64,000 nt of DNA from Stenotrophomonas sp. YIM B06876 (GTDB lineage Bacteria > Pseudomonadota > Gammaproteobacteria > Xanthomonadales > Xanthomonadaceae). The stretch is from assembly GCF_030711595.1 (NCBI RefSeq), contig NZ_JAUJUJ010000002.1:62001-126000 (forward strand), written 5' to 3'. The position numbers and the translations under genes are program-made. Under the pieces are notes generated by a model, which was not told the origin of the DNA, did no database searches, and saw only the letters and a program-made list of their open reading frames with translations. Numbering within the stretch: position 1 is the stretch's first letter; every line of letters begins with the position of its first letter. Positions 28,308 to 38,110 of this stretch are shown piece after piece.

Positions 28308-31300
28308 TCAGGGCAGCGTCTGGCTGCCCGACTCTTCCGGCTGCACCCGGAACCAGGCCGCATACAGCGCCGGCAGGAACACCAGGGTCAGCACCGTACC
28401 GACAATCAGCCCGCCCATGATCGCCACCGCCATCGAGCCGTAGAACGCGCTGCGCGACAGCGGAATCATCGCCAGCACCGCGGCCAGCGCGGTCAGCACG
28501 ATCGGGCGGAAGCGGCGCACGGTGGCGTCGATGATCGCGTGCCAGCGGTCATGGCCGGCATCGATGTCCTGCTGGATCTGGTCCACCAGGATCACCGAGT
28601 TGCGCATGATCATCCCGGCCAATGCGATCGTGCCCAGCAGCGCCACGAAACCGAACGGCACCCGGAACAGCAACAGGAACAGGGTGGCGCCGATGATGCC
28701 CAGCGGCGCGGTGACCAGCACCATCGCCGCGCGCGAGAAGCTGCGCAGCTGCAGCATCAGCAAGGTCGCCACCACGATCAGGAACAGCGGCATGCCGGCC
28801 TTGATCGAGTTCTGCCCGCGCGCCGAATCCTCCACCGTGCCGCCGGTTTCCAGCAGATAGCCGGCCGGCAGCCCATCACGGATCGCGGCCAGGGTCGGCA
28901 CGATCTGCTCGACCACGCCGACCGGCTGGGTGCCATCGCCGATATCGGCACGCACCGTGACCGTCGGCAGCCGGTTGCGGTGCCAGATGATGCCGTCTTC
29001 GAAGGCGTACTCCAGCGTGGCCACCTGCGACAGCGGCACCGCGATGCCGCTGGGGGTGGGAATCGACAGGCTGGCGAGCATGTCCAGATGCGCGCGCTCG
29101 TTGTCGGGTCCGCGCAGCAGCATCTCGATCTGGCGATTGCCCTCACGGTAGGTGCTCACGCGCATGCCCGACAACGAACTGGTCAGGAACTGGCTGACCT
29201 GGGCGCTGCTCACGCCCAGCGCACGGGCACGGTCCTGGTCGATGACCAGCCGCACCACCTTGCTCGGCTCGCTCCAGTCCAGGTTGACGTTGGTGACGTG
29301 CGGATTCTGCCGCACCTTGTCCGCCACCTGCCGCGCCAGCGCCTGCACCGTGGGAATGTCCTCGCCGGACACGCGGAACTGCACCGGGTAGCCAACCGGC
29401 GGTCCGTTCTCCAGCCGGGTCACGCGCATCTGCACATCCGGGAACTGCTTGACCACGTCTCGCAGCAACCACTCGCGGGTGCGCTCGCGCGCCTGCAGGT
29501 CCTCGGTCAGCACCACGAACTGGGTGAAGTTGGTTGCCGGCAGCTGCTGGTCCAACGGCAGGTAGAAGCGCGGCGAGCCGGTGCCCACATAGGCCACGTA
29601 GTTGCGGATGCCCTCGCGCCCCTTCAGCAGCTTCTCCAGCTTGGCCGCCTGCGCCTGCGTCGCCTTCAGCGAGGCGCCCTCGGCCAGTTCGATATCCACC
29701 ATCAGTTCCGGCCGGGTCGAATCAGGGAAGAACTGCTGCGGCACGAAGCGGAACATCAGCAGCGAGAACACGAACAGCGCGATGGTGGCGAAGATCACCC
29801 ACCAGCGGTGGCGCAGGCAGGAATCGAGGAAACGCCGGAAGCGCTGGTAGAACGCGCTCTTGTAAGGATCGTGGTCATGCGCCAGTTCCTTCGGCGCGAT
29901 CAGGTTGGCCAGCGCCGGCTGGCGGTCGGCCCAGCGCAGCCGCCACGCGCGCCAGCGTCCGGCCAGGCTGCGCGGTCCGGGCAGCGTGCGGTTGAACAGG
30001 TCCGGCAACATCTTGTCGCCCAGATACGGGATGAACAGCACCGCGGCGATCCACGACACCACCAGCGCGATGGTCACGACCTGGAACAGCGAGCGGGTGT
30101 ATTCGCCGGTGCTGGAGGCGGCCGTGGCGATCGGCAGGAAGCCGGCCGCGGTGATCAGGGTGCCGGTCAGCATCGGGAACGCGGTCGACTCCCAGGCGAA
30201 ACTGGCCGCGCGCAGGCGGTCGAAGCCCTGCTCCATCTTGGTGGCCATCATTTCCACCGCAATGATCGCATCGTCCACCATCAGCCCCAGCGCCAGCACC
30301 AGCGCGCCGAGCGAGATCTTGTGCAGGCCGATGTTGAAGTAATGCATGACGAAGAACGTCATCGCCAGCACCAGCGGAATCGTCACCCCGACCACCAGGC
30401 CGGTGCGCAGCCCCAGCGAGAAGAAGCTGACCAGCAACACGATGATCACCGCCTCGGCCAGCACGTGCACGAACTCGCCCACCGACTCCTCCACCGCGTG
30501 CGGCTGGTCGGACACCTTGCGCAGCGCCATGCCGGCCGGCAGGGTTTTCTGCAGTTGCGCGAACTGCGCGTCCAGCGCCTTGCCCAGCTTGAGGATGTCG
30601 CCACCGTCCTTCATCGCCACCGCCAGGCCGATCGCATCCTGCCCCATGAAGCGCATCTGCGGCGCTGCCGGATCGGCAAACCCGCGGGTGACCTCGGCGA
30701 TGTCGCCCAGATGGAGGGTGCGGTCACCGGCGCGGATCGGGAACTGGCGGATATCGTCCACGCTCTGCAACTGGCCGCTGACGCGCAGCTGCACGCGGTC
30801 GGTCGGGGTCTCGAAGAAACTGCTCGCGCTCACCGCGTTCTGGTCGGCCAGCGCCTGCTGCACCTGTTGCAGCGACACGCCGAGGGTGGCCAGCTTGGTG
30901 TTGGACAGCTCGATCCAGATTTTTTCGTCCTGCAGGCCAAGCAGGTCGACCTTGCCGACATCGGCCACCCGCTGCAGCTCCAGCTGGATACGGTCGGCGT
31001 AGTCGCGCATCACCGCGTAATCGAACCCCGGCCCGGTGAGCGCATAGATATTGCCGAAGGTGTCGCCGAACTCGTCATTGAAGAACGGCCCGATCACTTC
31101 GGCCGGCAGCGAGGAGCGGATATCGCCCACCTTCTTGCGCACCTGGTAGAACAGTTCCGGCACATCCTTGGAACGCATCGAATCGCGCGCCATGAAGATC
31201 ACCTGCGATTCGCCCGGCCGCGAATACGACCGGATGAACTCGTACTGGCCGGTGTTCATCAGCGCTTTTTCCAGCGGCTCGGTGAGCTGGCGCGAGACCT

Positions 31301-31481
31301 GCTCGGCGGTAGCCCCGGGCCAGCGCGCCTGCACCACCATCGCCTTGAAGGTGAACGGCGGGTCCTCGGACTGGCCCAGGTGCTTGTAGGACCAGGCGCC
31401 GATCACCGCCATCGCGATCATCACGAACAGCACCAGCGGCCGGTTGTTGAGGGCCCACTCGGAAAGATTGAAGCGACGCAC
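28308..31481 (-). CDS. RND multidrug efflux transporter (inner membrane pump)
   Basis: A 1057-residue proton-driven RND pump of the AcrB/HAE1 superfamily. It has the expected two sets of membrane helices with large periplasmic loops. The membrane-embedded proton relay aspartates are in GLMVDDAIIAVE, and the early GQSEDPPFTFK segment resembles the TriC-like branch. The start is GTG at 31481, three bases after the adaptor stop, within a TGAGGCGTG junction, so the two are co-translated. With the adaptor, and probably the TolC encoded 3 kb away, it would expel drugs or solvents. The substrate is unknown. Confidence 0.93.
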   Translation of the reverse strand: MRRFNLSEWALNNRPLVLFVMIAMAVIGAWSYKHLGQSEDPPFTFKAMVVQARWPGATAEQVSRQLTEPLEKALMNTGQYEFIRSYSRPGESQVIFMARDSMRSKDVPELFYQVRKKVGDIRSSLPAEVIGPFFNDEFGDTFGNIYALTGPGFDYAVMRDYADRIQLELQRVADVGKVDLLGLQDEKIWIELSNTKLATLGVSLQQVQQALADQNAVSASSFFETPTDRVQLRVSGQLQSVDDIRQFPIRAGDRTLHLGDIAEVTRGFADPAAPQMRFMGQDAIGLAVAMKDGGDILKLGKALDAQFAQLQKTLPAGMALRKVSDQPHAVEESVGEFVHVLAEAVIIVLLVSFFSLGLRTGLVVGVTIPLVLAMTFFVMHYFNIGLHKISLGALVLALGLMVDDAIIAVEMMATKMEQGFDRLRAASFAWESTAFPMLTGTLITAAGFLPIATAASSTGEYTRSLFQVVTIALVVSWIAAVLFIPYLGDKMLPDLFNRTLPGPRSLAGRWRAWRLRWADRQPALANLIAPKELAHDHDPYKSAFYQRFRRFLDSCLRHRWWVIFATIALFVFSLLMFRFVPQQFFPDSTRPELMVDIELAEGASLKATQAQAAKLEKLLKGREGIRNYVAYVGTGSPRFYLPLDQQLPATNFTQFVVLTEDLQARERTREWLLRDVVKQFPDVQMRVTRLENGPPVGYPVQFRVSGEDIPTVQALARQVADKVRQNPHVTNVNLDWSEPSKVVRLVIDQDRARALGVSSAQVSQFLTSSLSGMRVSTYREGNRQIEMLLRGPDNERAHLDMLASLSIPTPSGIAVPLSQVATLEYAFEDGIIWHRNRLPTVTVRADIGDGTQPVGVVEQIVPTLAAIRDGLPAGYLLETGGTVEDSARGQNSIKAGMPLFLIVVATLLMLQLRSFSRAAMVLVTAPLGIIGATLFLLLFRVPFGFVALLGTIALAGMIMRNSVILVDQIQQDIDAGHDRWHAIIDATVRRFRPIVLTALAAVLAMIPLSRSAFYGSMAVAIMGGLIVGTVLTLVFLPALYAAWFRVQPEESGSQTLP

Positions 31482-31484
31482 GCC

Positions 31485-32603
31485 TCACACTCCCTTTTCA
31501 GCAGCAGGCGCGGGCAGCACCGGCTGGTTCTTGCGGTCCACCGCAACCACCGGCTGGCCTTCACGCAGCAGATGGCCGCCGGCGGCGACCACCCAGTCAC
31601 CGGCCGCCACGCCGGACAGCACCGGCACCGACTCGGCGCCATAGGCGCCCAGCGTCACCGCGCGCGCCTGCAGCGTGCGCGTGTCCGGATTCACCACCCA
31701 GACACTGGCCTGCCCGTCCTTGCCCGGCTGGATCGCGGCCAGCGGCAGGCGCAGCGCGCCGGTTTTCCCGCTGGCGGCAAACACCCGCGCGCTCTGTCCC
31801 AGCTCGACCGCATCCATCGCCTCCGCCGCCAGGCTCACGCGCGCGGCATAGGTGCGCGTCTGCGCATCGGCGGCCGGGGCGATCTCGCGGATGGTGCCGG
31901 CCAGCCGCTGGCCCGGCCGGCTCCACACTTCCACCTGCACCGGCTGGCCCACACTGAAATCGCGGAGGGTGCGTTCGGGCAGCGCGATGGCGACTTCGCG
32001 CGCGCCGTCGGCGGCCAGGGTGTAGATCGTCTGTCCGGCGGCGACCACCTGCCCGGCCTCGGCCTGGCGGCTGGCGATCACCCCGTCCCGCGGCGCCTTC
32101 AGCTTGGCGTATGCCGCCTGGTTGCGGGCCACCTCGAGATTGGAACGGGCGGCATTGGCCTGGCCCTGCGCGGCCTTGTAGGCGGCGGTCTGCGCATCCA
32201 GCGCCGAACGGCTGACCAGTTGCTGCGCGGCCAGCGTGGCGTAGCGCTTCTGCTCGTCGCGGGCACGTACCAGATCGGCCTCGGCCGCCGCGTACTGGGC
32301 CTGCGCCGCACGCGCCTGCAGCTCGTAATCGGCCACATCCAGCTCGGCCAGCACCTGGCCCTGCTTGACCCGCTGGCCGGCATCGACCTCGCGCCGCAGC
32401 AGGTTGCCGCCCACCCGGAACGACAGCGCGCTTTCCTCGCGTGCCCGCACCTCCCCCGGATAGGCGACCACGGCCTGGCCGTCGGTACTGGCGGGATGCA
32501 CCACCAGCACCGGCACCGCCGCGGCCGGGACCGCCTCCGGTTTGCCGCAGGCGGCCAGCACGGCCAGAAGCAGACTGCTACCAATCCATCGAACGTTTTT
32601 CAT
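31485..32603 (-). CDS. RND efflux periplasmic adaptor (membrane fusion lipoprotein)
   Basis: A 372-residue adaptor. The signal peptide ends in lipobox LAAC (MKNVRWIGSSLLLAVLAAC), so it is lipid-anchored. Next come a biotinyl-lipoyl-like domain (RVGGNLLRREVDAGQRVKQG, then its mate APRDGVIASRQAEAGQVV), a coiled-coil hairpin between them, and beta-barrel and membrane-proximal domains. It bridges the RND pump to an outer membrane channel. The start at 32603 was chosen for the signal peptide; an extension to 32663 has none. It is the first gene of the operon, divergent from a TetR regulator. Confidence 0.92.
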   Translation of the reverse strand: MKNVRWIGSSLLLAVLAACGKPEAVPAAAVPVLVVHPASTDGQAVVAYPGEVRAREESALSFRVGGNLLRREVDAGQRVKQGQVLAELDVADYELQARAAQAQYAAAEADLVRARDEQKRYATLAAQQLVSRSALDAQTAAYKAAQGQANAARSNLEVARNQAAYAKLKAPRDGVIASRQAEAGQVVAAGQTIYTLAADGAREVAIALPERTLRDFSVGQPVQVEVWSRPGQRLAGTIREIAPAADAQTRTYAARVSLAAEAMDAVELGQSARVFAASGKTGALRLPLAAIQPGKDGQASVWVVNPDTRTLQARAVTLGAYGAESVPVLSGVAAGDWVVAAGGHLLREGQPVVAVDRKNQPVLPAPAAEKGV

Positions 32604-32676
32604 GGGATGCCAGGGAAGAAAGGTATGGGAAGGGCGCCGGTCGGGCATGCCGGCCTGCCGCAATTAGTGAACTGCC

Positions 32677-32712
32677 GGTATAGTATAAATATCGAACCGC
32701 CTGGTCTAGTAT
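32677..32712. promoter_or_regulatory. Candidate operator: direct repeats between RND operon and TetR gene
   Basis: GGTATAGTAT (32677-32686) and GGTCTAGTAT (32703-32712) match at 9 of 10 bases, 26 bases apart, in an AT-rich stretch between the divergent genes. TATA-like hexamers on both strands overlap them, so a bound regulator could block both promoters. The link to this TetR protein is inferred from position only. Confidence 0.4.
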
Positions 32713-32719
32713 TGCCGAT

Positions 32720-33379
32720 ATGTCCTGCAAGTCCTCCGCCCTCGTCGCAAAGAGCGCTGTCCGCAGCACCGGTCCCGGTCGTCCCAAGGATCTGGGCAAG
32801 CGCGCGGCGATCCTGGAAGCGGCCAAGGAGATGTTCATCGAGCTGGGCTTCAACCGGGTCAGCATGGATGGCATCGCCGCCAAGGCCGGGGTCTCCAAGC
32901 TCACCGTGTACAGCCATTTCGGCGACAAGGACACGCTGTTCGCCGAGGCGATCCGCACCAAATGCGTGGAAATGATGCCCGACGAGCTGTTCGTGACCGA
33001 TGCGGACGGCCCGCTGCGCGACCAGCTGCGGGGCATCGGCCATGCCTTTTTCGGCCTGGTCGGCAGCGATGCCGCCATCGCCACCCAGCGCATGATGCTG
33101 ACCGCCGAGACCGACGATCACGTGCGCGAGATGTTCTGGCAGGCCGGCCCGGCGCGTACCCAGGCGGCGCTGGCCGAGTTCCTGCGCGCGCGCGTCGCCC
33201 GCGGCGAGCTGGTGATCGAGGACCTCAACCTTGCGGCGCGGCAGTTCTTCTGCCTGATCAAGGGCGAACTGCACGCGCACATGTTGTGCGGGTTGTGCGT
33301 GGCGCCCGACGCCCCGCATACCGATGCCCATATCAATGCCACGGTCGATTTTTTCCTGCGGGCCTATGCCCCCCGCTGA
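32720..33379 (+). CDS. TetR-family repressor, divergent from the RND operon
   Basis: A 219-residue one-component regulator. The N-terminal helix-turn-helix is clear (MDGIAAKAGVSKLTVYSHFG, then DKDTLFAEAI), preceded by a basic GRPKDLGKRAAIL segment. The C-terminal half is the ligand-binding helical domain, of the type paired with efflux pumps. It is transcribed away from the adaptor and pump genes and likely represses them and itself. The ATG at 32720 has no ribosome site, and a TAGTAT hexamer seven bases upstream raises the possibility of a leaderless transcript. Confidence 0.9.
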   Translation: MSCKSSALVAKSAVRSTGPGRPKDLGKRAAILEAAKEMFIELGFNRVSMDGIAAKAGVSKLTVYSHFGDKDTLFAEAIRTKCVEMMPDELFVTDADGPLRDQLRGIGHAFFGLVGSDAAIATQRMMLTAETDDHVREMFWQAGPARTQAALAEFLRARVARGELVIEDLNLAARQFFCLIKGELHAHMLCGLCVAPDAPHTDAHINATVDFFLRAYAPR

Positions 33380-33514
33380 CAACCTGAACAGACCGGAGGT
33401 CGAGGTGACTTCCGGCACTGCGGCCGCGGCGCGACGGCAGCGATGCTTGCCCCCGCACCGCCGGCTCCGCTTAACGGTAAAATGCCCGGCCCACCGCGCC
33501 GGAACGAGCACCCC

Positions 33515-34162
33515 ATGACGATTGATTACTCCCAAGCCCGCGAATTGATGGTTGAACAGCAGGTACGTCCGTGGGACGTGCTCGATCTGCGCGTGCTGGA
33601 TGTGCTGGCGCGGATGCCGCGCGAGGCGTTTGTCGCCCAGGCGCACCGTGCGCTGGCCTACGCCGATATGGAACTGCCGCTGGGTCATGGGCAGAAGATG
33701 ATGAAGCCGGTGGTGGAAGGCCGCATGTTGCAGGCGCTGGACCTGCAGCCCAGCGACGAAGTGCTGGAAATCGGCACCGGCAGCGGCTTCATCAGCGCTT
33801 GCCTGGGAGATCTGGCGCGCGACGTGCTGAGCCTGGAAATCCAGCCGGAGCTGGCCGATGCCGCCCGCGCCCGACTGGAAGCGGCCAAGCTCGGCAGCAA
33901 TATCCGCATTGAAGTGGCCGATGCCCTGAACTGGCAGACCCAGCGCCACTTCGACGCCGTCTGCGTCACCGCCGCCGTGGATACGGTGCCCAACCAGTTC
34001 CTGCAGTGGCTGCGCCCGGGCGGACGCCTGTTCGTCATCCAGGGCACCTCGCCGGTGATGCAGGCGTTGCTGGTCAAGGCCGATGGCAGCACCGAGTCGC
34101 TGTTTGAAACCGATATCGATTACCTGCAAGGTGCCGCGCCGGCACCGCATTTCCAACTCTAA
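33515..34162 (+). CDS. pcm: Protein-L-isoaspartate O-methyltransferase family protein
   Basis: A 215-residue SAM-dependent methyltransferase. It carries the SAM-binding motif EVLEIGTGSGFISACL and early family segments MVEQQVRPWDVLD and GHGQKMMKP. Pcm repairs isoaspartate in aged proteins; this subgroup, often found just before tolC, is more divergent, so repair activity is probable rather than certain. The start at 33515 was chosen because the in-frame extension to 33443 has a poor N-terminus. It lies 17 bases before tolC on the same strand. Confidence 0.85.
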   Translation: MTIDYSQARELMVEQQVRPWDVLDLRVLDVLARMPREAFVAQAHRALAYADMELPLGHGQKMMKPVVEGRMLQALDLQPSDEVLEIGTGSGFISACLGDLARDVLSLEIQPELADAARARLEAAKLGSNIRIEVADALNWQTQRHFDAVCVTAAVDTVPNQFLQWLRPGGRLFVIQGTSPVMQALLVKADGSTESLFETDIDYLQGAAPAPHFQL

Positions 34163-34179
34163 AGTCCAAGGAAGCCGCA

Positions 34180-35538
34180 ATGATCCGCCGATCCCTCGCT
34201 CTTGCGCTGGCCGCCGCCCTTTCGCCCATGACCGTCCACGCAGCCGATCTGCTGCAGGTGTACGAAATGGCCCGCAACGGCGATCCGCAGTTGGCCGCAG
34301 CCGAATCCAGCCGGCTGTTCAACAAGGAAGGGCAGGTGCAGGCACGGGCGGCCCTGCTGCCGCAGGTGAACGGCCAGGCCACCCTGACCCGTTCGCGCCT
34401 CGATATCGACGGCATCAGCGGCTCCTCCACCAGCACCAGCCGCCAGCTTGGTGTCTCCGCCGGGCAGACCCTGTTCAACTGGAGCCAGTTCGCCAATCTG
34501 CGCGCGCAGCGCGATATCAGCAAGGCGGCCGACTTCACCCTGGACTCGGCCAACGACGACCTGGTCGTGCGCAGTTCGGCCACCTATTTCAACGTGCTGG
34601 TGGCGATCGAATCGCTGAGCGCGGCGCAGACCAATGAAGCGGCGGCCAAGAAGCAGTTCGACTACGCCGACAAGCGCCTGGAAGTCGGCCTGGCCCCGAT
34701 CACCGACGTCTATGAAGCCCGTGCCCAGTACGACCAGGCCCGCGCCGACACCATCCTGGCCCGCAACACGCTCGAGGACGCCTACCAGGCCTTGACCGAA
34801 CTGACCGGCCAGCCGGTGCGCAACCTGCGGTCGCTGCCGGAGGATTTCCGCCCCGAACTGCCGGCCAACCGCAGCAACGTGGACCAGCTGGTGGCCGATG
34901 CCATCACCCAGAATCCGGCATTGAAGGCGCAGCAACTGCAGGTCAGCGCGGCCGAGGCCGGCGTCTCCGCCGCCCGCGGCGGCCACTACCCGACCTTGTC
35001 GCTGGGTGCCAGCGTCGGCAAGAGCGCGACCTGGGGCAACAGCATCGGTGCCGGCTCGCAGACCCCTGATGCCACCTCCAATTCGATCGGTCTGACCCTG
35101 AACGTGCCGATCTTTTCCGGCGGCGCCACCCAGTCCGGCGTGCGCCAGGCACTGGCCCAGCGCGACATCAGCCAGGACAGCTACGAGCAGCAGAAGCGCG
35201 CCCTGGACCGCAATACCCGCAACGCCTACCAGGGCCTGGTGGCCGGCATCAGCGAAGTGGAAGCGCGGCGCTCGGCGGTGACCTCGGCGCAGAGTGCCTA
35301 TGACGCGTCGCTGGTCGGCCTGGAAGTGGGTACGCGCACGGTGCTGGATCTGGTGCAGAACCAGAAGACCCTGTTCGCCGCCAAGCTCAACTACGCCCAG
35401 GCGCGCTACAGCTTCCTGCAGAGCCGCCTGCAGCTGAGCCAGGCGATCGGCGCGCTGGATATCGCCGAGGTCCAGGACATCAACCGCCTGCTGACCGAGG
35501 ATGCGGAAGCCAAGCTGCAGCCGGGCAGCTTCCGCTGA
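34180..35538 (+). CDS. tolC: TolC family outer membrane efflux channel
   Basis: A 452-residue precursor with a signal peptide cut near VHA/AD. It shows the internal duplication of outer membrane efflux proteins: two helix-strand-helix halves, with QTLFNWSQFANLRAQR in the first and NVPIFSGGATQSGVRQA in the second. It forms trimeric channels that serve RND, ABC and type I exporters. It follows pcm by 17 bases and ends at a strong terminator. The RND adaptor and pump 2-6 kb upstream are its likely partners. Confidence 0.95.
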   Translation: MIRRSLALALAAALSPMTVHAADLLQVYEMARNGDPQLAAAESSRLFNKEGQVQARAALLPQVNGQATLTRSRLDIDGISGSSTSTSRQLGVSAGQTLFNWSQFANLRAQRDISKAADFTLDSANDDLVVRSSATYFNVLVAIESLSAAQTNEAAAKKQFDYADKRLEVGLAPITDVYEARAQYDQARADTILARNTLEDAYQALTELTGQPVRNLRSLPEDFRPELPANRSNVDQLVADAITQNPALKAQQLQVSAAEAGVSAARGGHYPTLSLGASVGKSATWGNSIGAGSQTPDATSNSIGLTLNVPIFSGGATQSGVRQALAQRDISQDSYEQQKRALDRNTRNAYQGLVAGISEVEARRSAVTSAQSAYDASLVGLEVGTRTVLDLVQNQKTLFAAKLNYAQARYSFLQSRLQLSQAIGALDIAEVQDINRLLTEDAEAKLQPGSFR

Positions 35539-35565
35539 CTGCGGCGTCTGCCATCACGGGTACTG

Positions 35566-35593
35566 AAAAGGCGGGCTTGATGCCCGCCTTTTT
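35566..35593 (+). terminator. Terminator after tolC
   Basis: AAAAGGCGGGC and GCCCGCCTTTT form an 11-base stem with a 5-base loop, ending in a T run. It starts 28 bases after tolC. Because the A and T runs are symmetric it can also stop the convergent waaA transcript. Confidence 0.85.
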
Positions 35594-35605
35594 CGTTTAC
35601 GGACA

Positions 35606-36901
35606 CTAGCGCGAAGGCGGCAGCTGCGGACCGATCAACGCCAGCGTCCGCAGCAGCGCACCGCGGCCATCGGTTACCAGCGCGCGCCCGGCGTCCACCC
35701 GCTGCGCCCGCGCGTGCGGATCGCCCAGCAGGCGCCTGACTTCAGTCGCCACCGCGACGGCGTCGGCGCAGATCGCCAGCGCCCCGGCCTCGTCCATCCG
35801 CCGCGAAATTTCGGCGAAGTTGTGCAGGTGGGGCCCGGTGACCGTCGCCGTGCCCATCGCCGCCGGCTCCAGCAGGTTGTGGCCGCCGATCGGCTGCAGA
35901 CTGCCGCCGACGAAGGCGACCTGGGCGCAGGCGTAGAACGCCATCAGCTCGCCCAGGGTATCGATGACAAACACTTCACTGGCATCGGCCGGCCACTGCT
36001 GTTCACGGCGCGTCGCCACCGTCCAGCCCTGCTCGCGCGCCAGCGCTTCCACCTTGAGGAAGCGCTCGGGATGGCGCGGTGCCCACAGCAACAACGCATC
36101 GGGATGCTCCCGGCGCACTTGCCGGTGGATCTCGACCACCGCCGCTTCCTCGCCGTCGTGGGTGCTGGCGGCAATCCATACCGGGCGCGTCGCCGGCACA
36201 TGGGCGCGGAAGGCCTGCAGCAGCTGTGTGGTATCGGGCGGGGTGATGTCGAATTTCAGGTTGCCCAGGGCCCGCACCTGCTCCGCACGCGCGCCCAGCT
36301 GGATGAAGCGCGCAGCGTCGTCCTGCGACTGCGCCGCCACACAGGTGACCGTGCGCAATGCGCGGCCGATCAGCGGCCGCAGCACGCGATAGCCGCGCAA
36401 TGAACGCGCCGACAGGCGCGCATTGAGGATGTACACCGGAATCCGGCGATCACGGCAACCGAACAGCATGTTCGGCCACAGCTCGGTTTCCAGGATCAGC
36501 GCCAGGCTGGGACGGAAATGTTCAAGAAAACGGCCGACGCTGCCAGGAACGTCGTAAGGCAGATAGACGTGGTCGATCGCCTCGCCCCACAGCGCGCGGA
36601 CACGCTCGGAGCCGGTCGGGGTGATGGTGGTGATGATCCAGCGGATATCCGGGCGCTGCGCGCGCAAGGCGTTGACCAGCGGCGCGGCGGCATTGACCTC
36701 GCCCACCGACACCGCGTGCAGCCACACCCGCGGATGGCCACCGCTTCCCGGGTAGGAGGCATAGCGCTCATCCCAGCGCTTGAAATATTCACGCACCCGG
36801 AAACCGCGCCAGATCAGGTGATAGACGGTCACCGGCAACAACAGGTAGAGCACGAGCGAATACAGCCCGCGCAGGAGCATCTCAACAGGATCTTTCCGCA
36901 T
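35606..36901 (-). CDS. waaA: Kdo transferase (lipid A core)
   Basis: A 431-residue GT30 glycosyltransferase that adds Kdo from CMP-Kdo to lipid IVA on the cytoplasmic face of the inner membrane. An N-terminal membrane anchor (about 8-27) precedes the conserved HAVSVGEVNAA, in which Glu68 is the catalytic base. Further motifs: LILETELWPNM and QPIGGHNLLEPAAMG. Whether it adds one or two Kdo residues cannot be read. Start at 36901 or 36880 (MLLRGLYS) are both plausible. It is divergent from the LpxL-type gene with an 84-base gap. Confidence 0.94.
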   Translation of the reverse strand: MRKDPVEMLLRGLYSLVLYLLLPVTVYHLIWRGFRVREYFKRWDERYASYPGSGGHPRVWLHAVSVGEVNAAAPLVNALRAQRPDIRWIITTITPTGSERVRALWGEAIDHVYLPYDVPGSVGRFLEHFRPSLALILETELWPNMLFGCRDRRIPVYILNARLSARSLRGYRVLRPLIGRALRTVTCVAAQSQDDAARFIQLGARAEQVRALGNLKFDITPPDTTQLLQAFRAHVPATRPVWIAASTHDGEEAAVVEIHRQVRREHPDALLLWAPRHPERFLKVEALAREQGWTVATRREQQWPADASEVFVIDTLGELMAFYACAQVAFVGGSLQPIGGHNLLEPAAMGTATVTGPHLHNFAEISRRMDEAGALAICADAVAVATEVRRLLGDPHARAQRVDAGRALVTDGRGALLRTLALIGPQLPPSR

Positions 36902-36985
36902 CGGCGAAGGATACGGGAGCCGCCCGGCGAACGCATGCCGTGCGCACGCAAACAGCAGCCGGCGTGCATCCCTTAGAATCGGGGC

Positions 36986-37906
36986 ATGTCCGAATCCCCC
37001 AGCCATGCCACCCGTCCCTCACTGCGGCAACCCCGGCATTGGCCGATGTTCGCGGCGATGGCGATCGCGGTATTGATCGCCCGTCTGCCATGGATGCTGC
37101 AACGCGCGCTGGGCCGTGGCGTTGGCTGGCTCGCACTGCATTTGGCCGGCACCCGCCGCCGCGCCGCCGAAGTGAATCTGGAATTGTGCTTCCCGGAACA
37201 AGACGCCGCCTGGCGTGCGCGACTGCTGCGCGACAGCTTCGATGCACTTGGCATAGGACTGTTTGAATTCGCCCGCGCCTGGTGGGGCAGCATCGACACG
37301 ATCCGCCCGCAGACCCGGATCGAGGGCCTGGAACACCTGACCCGGTTGCAGGCCGAAGGCCGCGGCGTGCTGCTGGTGTCCGGCCACTTCATGACCCTGG
37401 AAATATGCGGGCGCCTGCTGTGCGACCACGTGCCGCTGGCCGGCATGTACCGCAAGCATCGCAACCCGGTGTTCGAGTGGGCGGTCAAACGTGGCCGATT
37501 GCGTTACGCCACGGCGATGTTCGCCAACGAGGACCTCCGCGCCACGGTGCGCCATCTGAAGAAGGGTGGATTCCTCTGGTACGCGCCGGACCAGGACATG
37601 CGCGGCAAGGACACGGTGTTCGTGCCGTTCTTCGGCCACGCCGCCGCCACCATCACCGCCACCCATCAGCTGGCGCGGCTCACCGGCTGTGCGGTGGTGC
37701 CCTTCTTCCATCGCCGCGAAGGCGGCCGCTACCTGCTGAAGATCGCCCCGCCGTTGCCGGACTTCCCCTCCGATGACGTGGCCGCCGACACCGCCGCGGT
37801 CAACGCCGCCATCGAAGACATGGTGCGCGAGGCGCCCGGCCAGTACCTGTGGATCCATCGCCGCTTCAAACGCCAACCCGGCGGACGCAGCACCTATTAC
37901 CAATGA
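36986..37906 (+). CDS. Lipid A late acyltransferase (LpxL/HtrB family)
   Basis: A 306-residue inner membrane enzyme that transfers a fatty acyl chain to Kdo-lipid A. The catalytic dyad is H134 and E139 in SGHFMTLE (HX4E motif), with later YAPDQD. An N-terminal membrane segment lies around 20-38. Its position next to the divergent waaA fits lipid A assembly, since late acylation normally needs the Kdo-modified substrate. LpxL versus LpxM specificity cannot be decided here. Confidence 0.9.
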   Translation: MSESPSHATRPSLRQPRHWPMFAAMAIAVLIARLPWMLQRALGRGVGWLALHLAGTRRRAAEVNLELCFPEQDAAWRARLLRDSFDALGIGLFEFARAWWGSIDTIRPQTRIEGLEHLTRLQAEGRGVLLVSGHFMTLEICGRLLCDHVPLAGMYRKHRNPVFEWAVKRGRLRYATAMFANEDLRATVRHLKKGGFLWYAPDQDMRGKDTVFVPFFGHAAATITATHQLARLTGCAVVPFFHRREGGRYLLKIAPPLPDFPSDDVAADTAAVNAAIEDMVREAPGQYLWIHRRFKRQPGGRSTYYQ

Positions 37907-38110
37907 CCTTGCCGGTCCGCGGCGCCCCCTCCCGGGCGCCCATGGCCGGCAACCGGTAACGGCCGGCTGCGCTCGACTGCGCGGCCGCTCTTCTCTCGCT
38001 GCAGGTTATCGCCCCCTGTCCGCACCCCTGCATCTGTTCCCGGGCGGCGCAAGCGGCAAGCCGGGCGCGGATAGCGCCGCACCGGTGCGCGGCCGTGCAG
38101 GGGCGTCCGG

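Noticed and set aside
28281..32975. A 1564-codon plus-strand frame across the RND operon
   Set aside because: It is a composition artefact of high GC content, antisense to the pump and adaptor genes, with Arg/His/Gln-rich sequence and no domains.
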